Part shown: positions 8,176 to 16,927 of the stretch, in pieces | Layout of the letters: every line of letters begins with the position of its first letter | Position numbering within the stretch: the first letter of the stretch is position 1 | Assembly (NCBI GenBank): GCA_934402315.1 | Contig: CAKRTS010000005.1 | Coordinates: 62,001-126,000, forward strand | Reading direction: 5' to 3' | Source: an uncultured Acetatifactor sp. | GTDB taxonomy: Bacteria; Bacillota; Clostridia; Lachnospirales; Lachnospiraceae | Length of the DNA: 64,000 nucleotides | Position numbers and translations under genes: made by a program | Notes under the pieces: generated by a model | Databases searched by the model: none | Told to the model about the DNA's origin: nothing | Seen by the model: the letters and a program-made list of their open reading frames with translations, nothing else

Positions 8176-9972
8176 CTAATTTCCGCCCACGCCCTTATCT
8201 ATGGATGCCCCGGTCACCTTGTTTACGGTAAAATTCACAAACAGCACGATCAGAATGATCAGCAGGTTGATTGCGTTTCCGTACTGGGAAGCTCCCTTCT
8301 CGTTGTAGGTCATCAGCATGGTCGTCAGCGTCTGCGTCTTGGAGCTTACCAGCATGACGAACAGTGACAGTTCACGCATACAGGACACGAACGGAAGCAG
8401 GAAACCGGAAATAATGCTGGTCTTCTGGATCGGAATGATGATCCTTGTCATTCTCTTAAGCCAAGGGACACCGTAGATTGCTGCTGCCTCCTCGATCTCC
8501 GGGGAAAGCTGGAGCATGGAGTTCGTGCCCGCCTTGGTTGCAAACGGCAGATATTTCACAGAGCCGACCAGAACGAGAATCAGGAACGAATTCGTCAGGA
8601 ACGGGAAGTTCGTGGAAATCGCCAGATAAATCGCACTGAATGCCATTGCCGGAACCAGATACGGGAAGAAGGAAAGTCCGCTGACCCAGTTGGAGAGCTT
8701 GGTTCCCTTTCTTCTGACTACCGCATAGCCGATGATAACGCCGCAGCTTCCGGCGATCAGCGCACAGATGATGGACAGCTTTAACGAATTTCCCATAGCT
8801 GACCAGATTGCAGGGTCTTTCAGAATACCGCTGTTTCCGATCGTGGTGGAAACGGAACCGGCGTCACCGATCCAGTAGTTGAGCGTCATATTGGATGCCG
8901 AGTAATCTCCCGCCTTGATAATGATAGACTCCAGTCCGAAGGAGATCAGCGGCATGATACATACAAAGAACAAAATCAGGCAGAGGATACCGGAGACTAT
9001 GTACTTTCCGGCTTTCAGGTTCACAAGGGAAATCTGTGAAGATTTTCCCGTTACCGTCGTGTAGGACTTTCTGTTTCCGATAAAGACATTGTTAAACAGC
9101 ATAATCAATGCGCCGAGCACCACCATGAACAGTGCAATGATATATGCCTGTCCGAGCGCTGTCGTCTGCAGAGTCTTCATCTTCGTCGTAAGCACATAAA
9201 AGTTCACGGGCGAACCCAGATAGATCGGCACCGCGTACGATCCCATAACGCTTGCAAATACCAGAAGGAAAGTAGACAGGATCGCAGGCTTTACGATAGG
9301 GAGCGTAATGCGCAGCAGAATCTTTCGTCTCGATGCCTTTAAAATGGTCGCCGCCTCCTCAAGGTTGGCATCCATATTTCTTAAAATACCACCGATAAAG
9401 ATGTAAGCAAACGGTGCGTAATGCAGTCCCGATACGACAACCAGCGGAAAGAGTCCGTAGACGAACCATTCCGGTGCACACCAGCCCGTCAGGGAATGGA
9501 TAAAGCCGGAGGAACCGGTTCCGACATTCGGATTCTTGAACATGTTCAGCCAGAACAGTGCGAGCGTCCAAGACGGCATGATGTAAGGAAAAATGAAAGC
9601 CGAGGAGATAAACTTCTTTGCCTTCATGTTGGTTCTTGTCACAAACCAAGCAACCGTTCCGCCGAAAATCAATGCAAACAGCGCTGACAGTGTCGCCAGT
9701 ACGATGGAATTGAGCATTGGCTTGTAAAAGTTGATAAGACTGTATTTATTTGCCTCCGTAAACAGCAGCTTCTTCCAGCTTCTCAGCGACATATCTCCCT
9801 TTCTGGTTCCCGGGAAGATTGTCGCATCCGTAGCGTGAATGACGAAGGTGTGGCGCAGCAGCTCGCACAGCGGATAAAGCGTGAGAACGATCAACAGCAG
9901 CGCGAAGATCACCAGAATGATGTTTGCCGGCTTGGAGAAAAATGCTTTTAACCGATTTCTTAGTTTTCTCAT
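8176..9972 (-). CDS. ABC transporter fused permease (FbpB/ThiP-like)
   Basis: A 598-residue membrane protein made of two fused binding-protein-dependent permease domains. The first EAA-type loop (about residues 200-225) reads NLEEAATILKASRRKILLRITLP and the second (about 500-520) reads EIEEAAAIYGVPWLKRMTRIIIP. Such double permeases occur in ferric iron, thiamine and 2-aminoethylphosphonate importers. The ATG at 9972 has AAGGAG five bases upstream; the longer reading frame before it begins in the 3' arm region of a terminator and has no ribosome binding site. The gene is separated from the binding-protein gene by that terminator, so it is likely made in smaller amounts. Confidence 0.92.
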   Translation of the reverse strand: MRKLRNRLKAFFSKPANIILVIFALLLIVLTLYPLCELLRHTFVIHATDATIFPGTRKGDMSLRSWKKLLFTEANKYSLINFYKPMLNSIVLATLSALFALIFGGTVAWFVTRTNMKAKKFISSAFIFPYIMPSWTLALFWLNMFKNPNVGTGSSGFIHSLTGWCAPEWFVYGLFPLVVVSGLHYAPFAYIFIGGILRNMDANLEEAATILKASRRKILLRITLPIVKPAILSTFLLVFASVMGSYAVPIYLGSPVNFYVLTTKMKTLQTTALGQAYIIALFMVVLGALIMLFNNVFIGNRKSYTTVTGKSSQISLVNLKAGKYIVSGILCLILFFVCIMPLISFGLESIIIKAGDYSASNMTLNYWIGDAGSVSTTIGNSGILKDPAIWSAMGNSLKLSIICALIAGSCGVIIGYAVVRRKGTKLSNWVSGLSFFPYLVPAMAFSAIYLAISTNFPFLTNSFLILVLVGSVKYLPFATKAGTNSMLQLSPEIEEAAAIYGVPWLKRMTRIIIPIQKTSIISGFLLPFVSCMRELSLFVMLVSSKTQTLTTMLMTYNEKGASQYGNAINLLIILIVLFVNFTVNKVTGASIDKGVGGN

Positions 9973-9996
9973 CTGAACTCCTTCCTGAAAATGGAT

Positions 9997-10041
9997 AGAA
10001 AAAGAGCACTGCAAAATCATGCAACTATTTCACAGTGCTCT
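9997..10041 (-). terminator. Intercistronic terminator between binding protein and permease
   Basis: On the minus strand AGAGCACTG (10033-10041) pairs with CAGTGCTCT (10003-10011) around a 21-base loop, followed by TTTTT. It lies between the binding-protein stop and the permease start. A partial terminator here would give more binding protein than permease, a common arrangement in ABC importers. Confidence 0.75.
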
Positions 10042-10056
10042 CTGCTTTCCTTAACG

Positions 10057-11307
10057 TTATTTATTCGTGCAGTAAGTGATGAAGTCAAGGATTCCTGCCG
10101 CATATGCCTCCTGCAGGTACTGAGGGTCTTCGCTTACAAGGCAATCCTTCCAGAAAGCAAGCTCTCTGTCGCCGTCAAGGGAACTGATCGTGCTGTTTGC
10201 AGAGTAGGTTCCGATGTCAGATTCCTTTGTCTGGAATGCAGACTTGAAGCCCTTTTCCGTCATCAGGAAGTAGATGAACAGCTGTGAGGTGTACGGTCTG
10301 TCGGTGCCCTTGATCATCTGAAGGTACATCGGGTACATGAATCCGGAGAAGCCTTCGGGCTGTGCATCCTGATAGGCAGCCACTGTCAGGTTTTCCTGTG
10401 TCACGCTGTCATCACGCAGCTTGGAGTAAACAAAAAGTCCCACATTACCGCCGTTACCGTTTGCAAGCTCTGTTGCAATGTCGCCGTCGCCCGAGCCAAA
10501 GGTTACATTTGCAAGAAAGTTCTTGATGAACTGATAGCCTGCATTCTGGCAGTCGTCGTCAAGCACGATGTCTGTGCCGAAGTAATCCTTGTAAGCTGTT
10601 GCCAGCTTGTCAGCCCACTCATCCTTTGTCAGCATTGCGAGGAAGTTCTTGTTGACGGACTCCTTACTGATGTCCTTCATGAAGGTCTTGCCCTCGTTCG
10701 CGGGATCGGTCAATGCCCATACATTGCTGATGCCCTCCATGCCATTTGTGTTGTTGAAGATGAAGAGCTTGTTGTAATAGTAGCAAACCAGAGGATTCTG
10801 GTCGTCCGCATAAATCACGTCAGAGAGATAAGGCGGTATATAATTTTCAATATAATCATAGTTCTGCAGCTGTGTCTGGAACAGGTAGGAGTCCTGCAGC
10901 AGTGCAACGTCCGCTGTGTCCTTCACTCCCGCTTCCAGCTCTGTTGTCAGCTTGGTGTACAGATCCTGACCACTCTCGTTGTAATACTCACCCTGAATGC
11001 CGTACTCCTCGGAAAATGCCTTCAGAGCCTTCTCAATTCGGCTGGTAGGCGCATATACCATAAAGGTACCTGCATCTGCTGCGCTTGCTTCTTCCTGCGC
11101 TGCCGCGATCAGTTCATCCAGTGTCATTTCGTTGGAAGAGCTCTGGCTCTCCTCAACTGTAGAATCTGTCCCCTCCTTTGAGCTCTCCTGTACAGATTCC
11201 TGCTTGGATGAACCTGCATCATTTGCAGCATCCCCCGAACCGCAGGCTGCCATGGAAAGTACCATTGCTCCAGCCATCAAACAACTGATTACCTTTTTTG
11301 CTTTCAT
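10057..11307 (-). CDS. ABC transporter substrate-binding lipoprotein (iron-type family 1)
   Basis: A 416-residue lipoprotein with a lysine-rich start, a hydrophobic core and lipobox SMAAC, so it is anchored by Cys22 outside the membrane. A Ser/Glu-rich linker (about residues 24-60) leads to a periplasmic-binding-protein fold of the iron/putrescine/phosphonate class, with FMVYAPTSRIEKALKAF at the start of the first lobe. It delivers ligand to the permease and ATPase encoded downstream. Expression probably comes from the activator-dependent promoter at 11356-11422. The nearby YesMN-type two-component pair suggests that a nutrient sensed outside the cell induces it. The ligand cannot be read from sequence alone. 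Confidence 0.92.
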   Translation of the reverse strand: MKAKKVISCLMAGAMVLSMAACGSGDAANDAGSSKQESVQESSKEGTDSTVEESQSSSNEMTLDELIAAAQEEASAADAGTFMVYAPTSRIEKALKAFSEEYGIQGEYYNESGQDLYTKLTTELEAGVKDTADVALLQDSYLFQTQLQNYDYIENYIPPYLSDVIYADDQNPLVCYYYNKLFIFNNTNGMEGISNVWALTDPANEGKTFMKDISKESVNKNFLAMLTKDEWADKLATAYKDYFGTDIVLDDDCQNAGYQFIKNFLANVTFGSGDGDIATELANGNGGNVGLFVYSKLRDDSVTQENLTVAAYQDAQPEGFSGFMYPMYLQMIKGTDRPYTSQLFIYFLMTEKGFKSAFQTKESDIGTYSANSTISSLDGDRELAFWKDCLVSEDPQYLQEAYAAGILDFITYCTNK

Positions 11308-11355
11308 ATTTTTTCCTCCCTTAGAAAGATTTTAGGAAATCTTTTTTGTAATTTT

Positions 11356-11384
11356 ATTATAGTGATCCCGCCGCCACTTTCTAA
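11356..11384 (-). promoter_or_regulatory. Activator-dependent promoter of the binding-protein gene
   Basis: TATAAT at 11356-11361 and, after 17 bp, a poor -35 TTAGAA (11379-11384), on the minus strand. The consensus -10 with a weak -35 fits a promoter needing an activator, and the paired direct repeats immediately upstream supply the likely site. Confidence 0.6.
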
Positions 11385-11392
11385 TAGAGGGC

Positions 11393-11422
11393 TTTGACAT
11401 TTCTCTTTAAAATTTTGACATT
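11393..11422 (-). promoter_or_regulatory. Tandem AraC-type operator (AATGTCAAA x2)
   Basis: AATGTCAAA occurs at 11393-11401 and again at 11414-11422, in the same orientation and exactly 21 bp apart, two helical turns. The proximal copy ends about 8 bp before the -35. Direct repeats at such spacing are the usual target of AraC-family activators. The response regulator encoded immediately upstream has an AraC-type DNA-binding domain, and its stop codon adjoins the distal repeat. Confidence 0.6.
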
Positions 11423-12184
11423 TTAAAACACCTTTTTCGCGTCCTGATACTCTTTGGGCGTCATGCCCATGATCTTCTTGAACACCTGTGAAAAATAGTT
11501 GCTGTCCGCTATGCCGACCTGCTCTGCGACTTCGTTCACCCGGATGTCAAAATTCGCCAGCAGACCTGCCGCCACATGAACGCGGTAGTTCGTAAGATAT
11601 TGTCCGAAGGTATAGCCCGTCTCCTTCTTAAACAGCCGGCAGAAATAAGCCGAATTAATATCCAGCTGCTCCGCCGCCGTGACATTGGAGATGTCCTCCG
11701 CATAATGGTTTCTCACATAAGCCACTGCATCCTTGATGTAACTATTTTTCACCTGCAGCTCCCGCTGTGTCAGAAGCAGCTCCTGCTCCTCTGTCTCATC
11801 CAGCTTGTGCCGCTTCACGCGCACCTTCTCTATGCACTCCTCCAGATCTTCATAGCGGAAGGGCTTCAGCAGATAATCCATCGCCTCCAGCTTCAACGCA
11901 CTGTGCACATAGGTAAACTTCTGATGCGCCGTCAGGAAAATGAACTCCGCCGTGCACTGTTTTCCCTTCAGGCGTCTCACCATCTCGATTCCATCCATCA
12001 CCGGCATTTCAATGTCAACAATTACCAGATCCGGTCTGCACTCCTCCACGACCTCAATTCCGGCTTTGCCGTTCGCCGCTTCCCCGACGATCTCACAGTC
12101 CAGCTTCTCCCAGTCAAAGGACTGGATGATACCCTTCCTCACATAATATTCATCTTCCACAACCACAACTCTCAGCTTTTCCAC
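11423..12184 (-). CDS. Response regulator with AraC-type DNA-binding domain (YesN-like)
   Basis: A 253-residue transcription factor. The receiver domain (about residues 1-120) has the acidic pair VVEDEYY and the phospho-acceptor Asp in LVIVDIEMPVMDG, with the conserved Lys in DYLLKPF. The C-terminal AraC domain (about 150-253) has two helix-turn-helix units, ending SNYFSQVFKKIMGMTPKEYQ. The GTG at 12184 is chosen because GGAGG lies at 12190-12194, five bases upstream; the ATG at 12196 overlaps that site. It is probably phosphorylated by the kinase encoded 45 bases upstream and activates the transporter genes through the direct repeats after its own stop codon. Confidence 0.93.
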   Translation of the reverse strand: MEKLRVVVVEDEYYVRKGIIQSFDWEKLDCEIVGEAANGKAGIEVVEECRPDLVIVDIEMPVMDGIEMVRRLKGKQCTAEFIFLTAHQKFTYVHSALKLEAMDYLLKPFRYEDLEECIEKVRVKRHKLDETEEQELLLTQRELQVKNSYIKDAVAYVRNHYAEDISNVTAAEQLDINSAYFCRLFKKETGYTFGQYLTNYRVHVAAGLLANFDIRVNEVAEQVGIADSNYFSQVFKKIMGMTPKEYQDAKKVF

Positions 12185-12229
12185 TGTTACCTCCATGCAC
12201 GCCGTTTACACCGTGTAGCTTCTCCACCG

Positions 12230-13924
12230 TCATTCCATCTGCATCGGAAATATGACTGTGACCCGCAGTCCGTCGCAATTTTCCAGAGACAGTCCGTACT
12301 CCTGCCCATAGGTGAGCTGGAGCCTGCGGTGCACATTGTAAAGTCCCAGATGCGGCGTCTTATTTTCCTCCTGCGCAAGATTGTCCTGAATCTTCGCCAA
12401 CAGTTCCGTCCGTATGCCGTCTCCGTCGTCCCGGCAGCTGATACAGACATTGTCACCCTGCCGGTGTGCGGTGATGAATATTTCCATATGATCCCGCTCC
12501 CCGAAGCCGTACTTGATCGCGTTTTCCACCAGCGGCTGAATCAGCAGCTTGAGGATCATTGCCTCCTGCACTTCTTCCTCCACCTCTATATGATAGGTGA
12601 AGGCATCCCCGAAGCGCACCTTAATGATCTCAAAATACTTTTTGATATAGTTGATGTCCTCGGCAATCGTCACTTTCTCATTCGGATTTCCCGTATTGTA
12701 ACGCAACAGCTCCGAGAGCGAAATCACCATGCTCTCTGCCAGTTCCGGCGCCAGTCTGCAAATAAAACGGATGTTGTCAAGTGTATTGAAAAGGAAGTGC
12801 GACTTAAACTGGCTTGCAAGCTGTTTGACCTGCTCGTATGCCACCGCCTCCGCCAGCTCCCTGTTTTCCTCCATCTGGTGCTTCAGACTGCCGATCATCT
12901 GGTTAAAGCCCTGTCCGATATTTTCAAACTCCGTGCTGCTGTGGATGTCCAGCGCCGGATGCAGATTTCCCTCTGTCACCTCAGAGAATGCTTCATTCAG
13001 CGCACAGATGTCCTCCGTCGCCTTTACCGCCATCTTTTCCGCGTTCCGCACGCCGGCAAAGAACAGGAAAAACAGGACTACCGCACCTGTCAACAGTACC
13101 GTCACCAGCACCCGCAGCGCCTCCGTGTAATTAAAATAAGTATATACCGTCAGATAACCGCATTCCGGCATCTGATGCATCACATAATAAACGCCGTGGT
13201 TAAAGAGCTTGATTCCGCTGTATGCCCTCATTTCCCCGCGCAGCTTGCCAATAGGATCAACGAACTGGTAGGCATCCGTCTCCAGCACCCAGTAATCTTC
13301 TCCCACGATCACGGTTGTCACCGCGTACCCTGCGAGCAGCTCATCAAACGCCTTTCCATTGATCTTCAGGATCACGCAGCCGCCGTACTGTCCGTCCCGC
13401 TCTACCGCCCGCGCCAGAAAAAGATACCTCTCCGTTCCCCTCGAGACATCCATCTGCAATTCTCCCGGCTGCTGCCTTGCGCTCTCCACAACCCTCCAGT
13501 TTCTGACGCTGCCTTTCTCCTCCTCCGACAGTTCTCCACGGCTGCTCGTCACAACGCGTCCTTCCGCGTCCAACAGATAAAACTCCGCGTCATATCCCGC
13601 CTGAATCGATGCCGTATACAGCGCCTTCATGATCGCCGTCCGCTTGGTGGATGAAATTCCCGTGCCGGTCAGATCCTGCTCCGCCGTCTCAATCAGAAAT
13701 CCATCATATGCCGTGACAGCGGTATTCAGGGTATCGCAGATCTCATGGCTGGCATTTCTGTTCTTTGAAATCCCCCAGAAGCCTCCGATGCAGATCACTA
13801 CCAGAATGCAGATCACCTCCATCTCCAGCGCGGGTCTGAAGGAATGACTGACGAGCATGTCCCTGAGATTATCCTTGAAGGAGCGTGTCTCCTGCCGTTT
13901 GTTTTTTATCCTTTGTTTTTCCAT
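12230..13924 (-). CDS. Sensor histidine kinase, YesM-like
   Basis: A 564-residue membrane kinase. A first membrane helix lies at about residues 36-54, a large extracellular sensor region of Cache type follows (about 55-265), and a second helix at about 272-294 leads into a HAMP segment. The His_kinase domain has KSHFLFNTLDNIRF, with the phosphorylated His near residue 370. The ATPase domain has LLIQPLVENAIKYGF and DDGDGI. The usual NPHFLFN motif begins with KS instead of NP here. It forms a pair with the AraC-type regulator downstream and presumably senses a small solute outside the cell. A good promoter lies at 14014-14042. Confidence 0.93.
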   Translation of the reverse strand: MEKQRIKNKRQETRSFKDNLRDMLVSHSFRPALEMEVICILVVICIGGFWGISKNRNASHEICDTLNTAVTAYDGFLIETAEQDLTGTGISSTKRTAIMKALYTASIQAGYDAEFYLLDAEGRVVTSSRGELSEEEKGSVRNWRVVESARQQPGELQMDVSRGTERYLFLARAVERDGQYGGCVILKINGKAFDELLAGYAVTTVIVGEDYWVLETDAYQFVDPIGKLRGEMRAYSGIKLFNHGVYYVMHQMPECGYLTVYTYFNYTEALRVLVTVLLTGAVVLFFLFFAGVRNAEKMAVKATEDICALNEAFSEVTEGNLHPALDIHSSTEFENIGQGFNQMIGSLKHQMEENRELAEAVAYEQVKQLASQFKSHFLFNTLDNIRFICRLAPELAESMVISLSELLRYNTGNPNEKVTIAEDINYIKKYFEIIKVRFGDAFTYHIEVEEEVQEAMILKLLIQPLVENAIKYGFGERDHMEIFITAHRQGDNVCISCRDDGDGIRTELLAKIQDNLAQEENKTPHLGLYNVHRRLQLTYGQEYGLSLENCDGLRVTVIFPMQME

Positions 13925-13962
13925 GTTCCAACCTCGTTGACCGAACCCCGGCTCTCAAAAAT

Positions 13963-14007
13963 CAAAAGAAAAAGAGAAGCCCCTGCCGTAATAAACGCAA
14001 AAGCTTC
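13963..14007 (-). terminator. Terminator or leader attenuator between GH8 and the kinase gene
   Basis: On the minus strand GAAGC (14003-14007) pairs with GCTTC (13976-13980), followed by TCTTTTTCTTTT. It ends GH8 transcription, but it also lies directly downstream of the kinase promoter at 14014-14042, so transcripts from that promoter would pass through it at once. The 5-bp stem is short. Confidence 0.45.
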
Positions 14008-14013
14008 CCTTAC

Positions 14014-14042
14014 AAGATAGCATCTTTATTTTCTTTTGTCAA
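14014..14042 (-). promoter_or_regulatory. Strong sigma-A promoter for the kinase/regulator genes
   Basis: TTGACA (14037-14042), 17 bp, TATCTT (14014-14019) on the minus strand. It lies just after the GH8 stop codon and about 90 bp before the kinase start. Confidence 0.7.
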
Positions 14043-14051
14043 AAACGGAGC

Positions 14052-15218
14052 TTACCATACCCTGTATCTGCCGCTGAGCGCCAAAAATGCAAAGAAGTAC
14101 AGACAATTATCATAGTATCTCCGGTCACCCTTTCTGAGAGGCTCCTCCCAGAAACGCCTTATCCAATCCCATGCCATGCGGATTGCTTCCTCGTTTGTAC
14201 TGCGTCCGATCACGGCAAGGGAACCCTGCGCCGTCGTCACCAGCATTCCTACCGGGTGCAGGGCATCCTGCTCTAACGGCGTACCGTCCAGTTCATAGAT
14301 TTTCCATGGATCTTCCTTTCTCACATCGCCGAGAAAGTGCTGCAATTTCTCCGCCGCCTGAAGCTGACCCTTATCCACGCCGAACCATTCATAATCAAGC
14401 CCGATATTCGCCACCGTCCGGTAGGCATCCGAGAAAAACCAGTCATGCCTGTCATTGCTCCACGGCAGTTTCCGGCTCATGGGCGATCCGTCAAACTCGG
14501 CATATTCCGCGCACATCCCCGTCTCCGGGTGACATGCTTCCTTCAGATATTTTCTGCTAATTTCCGCCGCCTTTTTCCAGAACGGCCTGTCCTCCTCATC
14601 TGCCCAGAGCGCAAACAGCTCATAAAAATGTGGAAGATGATAAGAGGGATCCGTAAAATCAATTCCGGGTACAAACAAAATTTGTCCGTTCTCATGATTC
14701 CACATTGGGTGTCCCGTTCGTCCGTTCTCTCCCTTATGAAGACAAGCTCTGAGAATTTTTCTTGCCTGCTCGGAATAGCAGAAGATTCCCTCGCCATCTC
14801 CCCATCTGTGAGAGGCAAAGAAAAGCGCCATCGCAAAAAACTCTTCCCCGTCCGGCGCAGCGCCATCCGCGTTTCTTGTTCCGTCTGTTCCGCAGGACCA
14901 CGCAAAATACCCCTCGCTATAGCCCTCCGTCATCCACATATAGGTGCAGACCCATTTCCAGATTCTGTCAAACTCTTCCTTTTTTCCCATCTGCACGCAG
15001 ATCATCATGCCGTAGGACATTCCCTCCGTCCTGACATCATGATTTCCCGTGTCCTCAAGATACCCCATATCGTCTCCGACCGGATGATAAATTCTCTCCT
15101 CCTCGGAACCGTAGAAAAATGTGTTCCAGATAAGCTCAAGCCGTTCTTCTATCTCACTATTGCTCCGCCCCCACTGCTGAAATAGATTTCTGTACTGTCT
15201 GGTATGAAAACTGTTCAT
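14052..15218 (-). CDS. GH8 reducing-end xylose-releasing exo-oligoxylanase (Rex)
   Basis: A 388-residue cytoplasmic enzyme closely resembling Bacillus halodurans Rex across its whole length. It would remove single xylose units from the reducing end of xylo-oligosaccharides. Family landmarks include VGDDMGYLEDTGNHDVRTEG with the general acid Glu65, YFAWSCGTDGT, DPSYHLPHFYELF and the C-terminal RRYYDNCLYFFAFLALSG. No signal peptide is present, so it acts on imported oligosaccharides. The ATG at 15218 has GGAGGT at a good distance; an in-frame ATG four codons further upstream overlaps that site. A promoter and a palindromic operator candidate precede it. It complements the GH10, GH3 and GH115 enzymes elsewhere in the window. 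Confidence 0.95.
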   Translation of the reverse strand: MNSFHTRQYRNLFQQWGRSNSEIEERLELIWNTFFYGSEEERIYHPVGDDMGYLEDTGNHDVRTEGMSYGMMICVQMGKKEEFDRIWKWVCTYMWMTEGYSEGYFAWSCGTDGTRNADGAAPDGEEFFAMALFFASHRWGDGEGIFCYSEQARKILRACLHKGENGRTGHPMWNHENGQILFVPGIDFTDPSYHLPHFYELFALWADEEDRPFWKKAAEISRKYLKEACHPETGMCAEYAEFDGSPMSRKLPWSNDRHDWFFSDAYRTVANIGLDYEWFGVDKGQLQAAEKLQHFLGDVRKEDPWKIYELDGTPLEQDALHPVGMLVTTAQGSLAVIGRSTNEEAIRMAWDWIRRFWEEPLRKGDRRYYDNCLYFFAFLALSGRYRVW

Positions 15219-15239
15219 AGCTACCTCCACCCCATAAAC

Positions 15240-15268
15240 TCTAAACCCACCATAATGGCGAGTTTAGA
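15240..15268. promoter_or_regulatory. 29-bp palindromic operator candidate for the GH8 gene
   Basis: TCTAAAC at 15240-15246 and GTTTAGA at 15262-15268 flank CCACCATAATGGCGA; 12 of 14 symmetric base pairs match. It covers the expected transcription start of the promoter at 15271-15299, so a repressor bound here would block initiation. No obvious repressor gene is adjacent. Confidence 0.6.
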
Positions 15269-15270
15269 CT

Positions 15271-15299
15271 ATTATAAGCGGAGGCTTGCGTCTTGTCTT
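15271..15299 (-). promoter_or_regulatory. GH8 promoter
   Basis: AAGACA (15294-15299), 17 bp, TATAAT (15271-15276) on the minus strand. The -10 is perfect and the -35 matches four of six positions. Confidence 0.65.
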
Positions 15300-15432
15300 G
15301 CCTAAATCTGCCTTTTTCTCCTCATTTCTTGCTAAAATGTCGCGTTCTCTATAAGGTCTCCAACTTAGAACCGTATTTTTTTCACTTCAAGGTGCATAGC
15401 TAAAATTTATGTGCGAAGTTTGAGTATATAAC

Positions 15433-16899
15433 TTATTCCACAATCTCCCAGCAACCAAATTTCGGTGATCCATGCCGAACCAAAATTTCTGACTCTTTCA
15501 TTTTTTTAATATTATTTTCAACGGTTCGTCCGGACACGCCTATTTTTTCTGCTATTCTCTTAGCTGAAATATATTTATCCTCTGCTATGCAATCAAGAAT
15601 TTTTTGTTGAGTATCTGTCACTTTCCGTCCATCCTTGACCACAAATGTTTTATCCCCACCATTTACTCCGAAATTATCTCCGAAGTTTTCTCCACCATTT
15701 ACTCCGAAATTATCTCTGAAACCACTGTTATTTCCGTTGTCTTGAACATTTCTAAATAAATTCACCCGAAACATATCATCAAATACTTCCACAGCAGGAA
15801 TCGGAAGTTCATATTCTTTGGCCACACTTAATATTCTCCGTATACCGCTTCCCCACGCTTCAACCAGCCCCATCTGACTGAAAATATTGGCAATCAGTTT
15901 ATTTCTAATCTTGGAATGCCCACTCATCACTTCCTCATAAGTCAATCCGTTGTATAAGCCTCCCGGTGACGTCACTTCCAAGCGGTCATCATAAACCGCT
16001 ACCTGTATGCAGGATTCATCTAACAGATTTCTATGACAATGCGCGTTAATTATCATTTCGCGAATTGCTTCTACCGGGAGTTCATAGTTTTCCCGGCGTA
16101 CTAAACCATCTATCGTTGCTCCCAGCCGAATGTTTCTCAAAACAAAATCCACTGCGCTCTCAATCTGTTTATATATCGGTCCCGTATACTCCCGCTTGTC
16201 CAGGAACACGGTACGATCTGTTCCCTTGAACACAGCACACTGCGTTTTGGAAAAAGGGAAATAATCTGATGTCAACAATACATATGCATTTGATGCCAAT
16301 ACCTCGTCATCACTCTTTTTCAAAATCTTCCAATTAAATAACTGTTCTTTCCTGACCTCATGCTCTGATAGTCCTGCCTTCTTGCGAAAGTTCTCTATAT
16401 CACAGCACAGTCTCCTCGTTGCTTCTTCCGTAACTTCATACCCTACGCAAGTCAGTTCATCCCACGAAATACGAGCGCCCTCCATTTCTAACTCCCTTAT
16501 CTTTTCCGGATAAGCAGTCCTAGATGTACCGGCAACACGAATATAAGTACCCTTTTCCTTACCTTTTGACTTAATATAATACGGACGATTTTTCCCTGCT
16601 TCCACAGTGATAACAATGACTGTCTTTCCATCAACTGTTTGCGGTTCTATGTCAGGGATAATCTGTGGTTCGCAGGAATCAGATATTGCATTTGCCAGTG
16701 CATCCATAATCGGAAACAAACTGTTACTGTCCACGCCAACTGCCCGGTGTGTTTTATCATCGACGCCTATTACCAGTCTACCACCTTGCGTATTGGCAAA
16801 AGCTACAACTGTTTTCATATATTTTTCGCTCTTATCCGGTACAGCAACTTTATATTCAACATTTTTTGATTCACCGGAAAACAACTCATCTTTTGCCAT
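15433..16899 (-). CDS. AlbA_2/Schlafen-like putative DNA-binding regulator
   Basis: A 488-residue protein. The N-terminal AlbA_2 domain (about residues 5-125) has NVEYKVAVPDKSEKYMKTVVAFANTQGG split across its first helices and GRLVIGVDD. A middle region with AIREMIINAHCHRNLLDES and GLVEAWGSGIRRI matches the RecG-C/HATPase_c_4-type domain of this family. The C-terminus (about 425-488) is a winged helix (ISAKRIAEKIGVSGRTVENNI). Between them lies a Gly/Asn-rich linker encoded by a 36-bp direct repeat. Family members are mostly uncharacterised regulators, some in defence loci. Base composition is more AT-rich than most neighbours, suggesting transfer. AAAGGTGAGG precedes the ATG. The target is unknown. 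Confidence 0.85.
   Translation of the reverse strand: MAKDELFSGESKNVEYKVAVPDKSEKYMKTVVAFANTQGGRLVIGVDDKTHRAVGVDSNSLFPIMDALANAISDSCEPQIIPDIEPQTVDGKTVIVITVEAGKNRPYYIKSKGKEKGTYIRVAGTSRTAYPEKIRELEMEGARISWDELTCVGYEVTEEATRRLCCDIENFRKKAGLSEHEVRKEQLFNWKILKKSDDEVLASNAYVLLTSDYFPFSKTQCAVFKGTDRTVFLDKREYTGPIYKQIESAVDFVLRNIRLGATIDGLVRRENYELPVEAIREMIINAHCHRNLLDESCIQVAVYDDRLEVTSPGGLYNGLTYEEVMSGHSKIRNKLIANIFSQMGLVEAWGSGIRRILSVAKEYELPIPAVEVFDDMFRVNLFRNVQDNGNNSGFRDNFGVNGGENFGDNFGVNGGDKTFVVKDGRKVTDTQQKILDCIAEDKYISAKRIAEKIGVSGRTVENNIKKMKESEILVRHGSPKFGCWEIVE
15656..15716 (-). repeat. 36-bp-period direct repeat inside the AlbA_2 gene
   Basis: A 25-bp stretch at 15656-15680 recurs identically at 15692-15716. It encodes the repeated peptide DNFGVNGG in the linker before the winged helix. 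Copy number could change by slippage in steps of 12 residues without breaking the frame. Confidence 0.8.
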
Positions 16900-16927
16900 G
16901 ACGCTACCTCACCTTTCAGGGACTTAT

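Noticed and set aside
7138..8367. 409-codon plus-strand frame across the ATPase gene
   Set aside because: Antisense to the ABC ATPase and permease genes, with no motif.
11576..13654. 692-codon open frame on the plus strand across the regulator and kinase genes
   Set aside because: It is antisense to two clear signalling genes, is rich in His, Arg and Leu as expected of a shadow frame, and has no domain or ribosome binding site.
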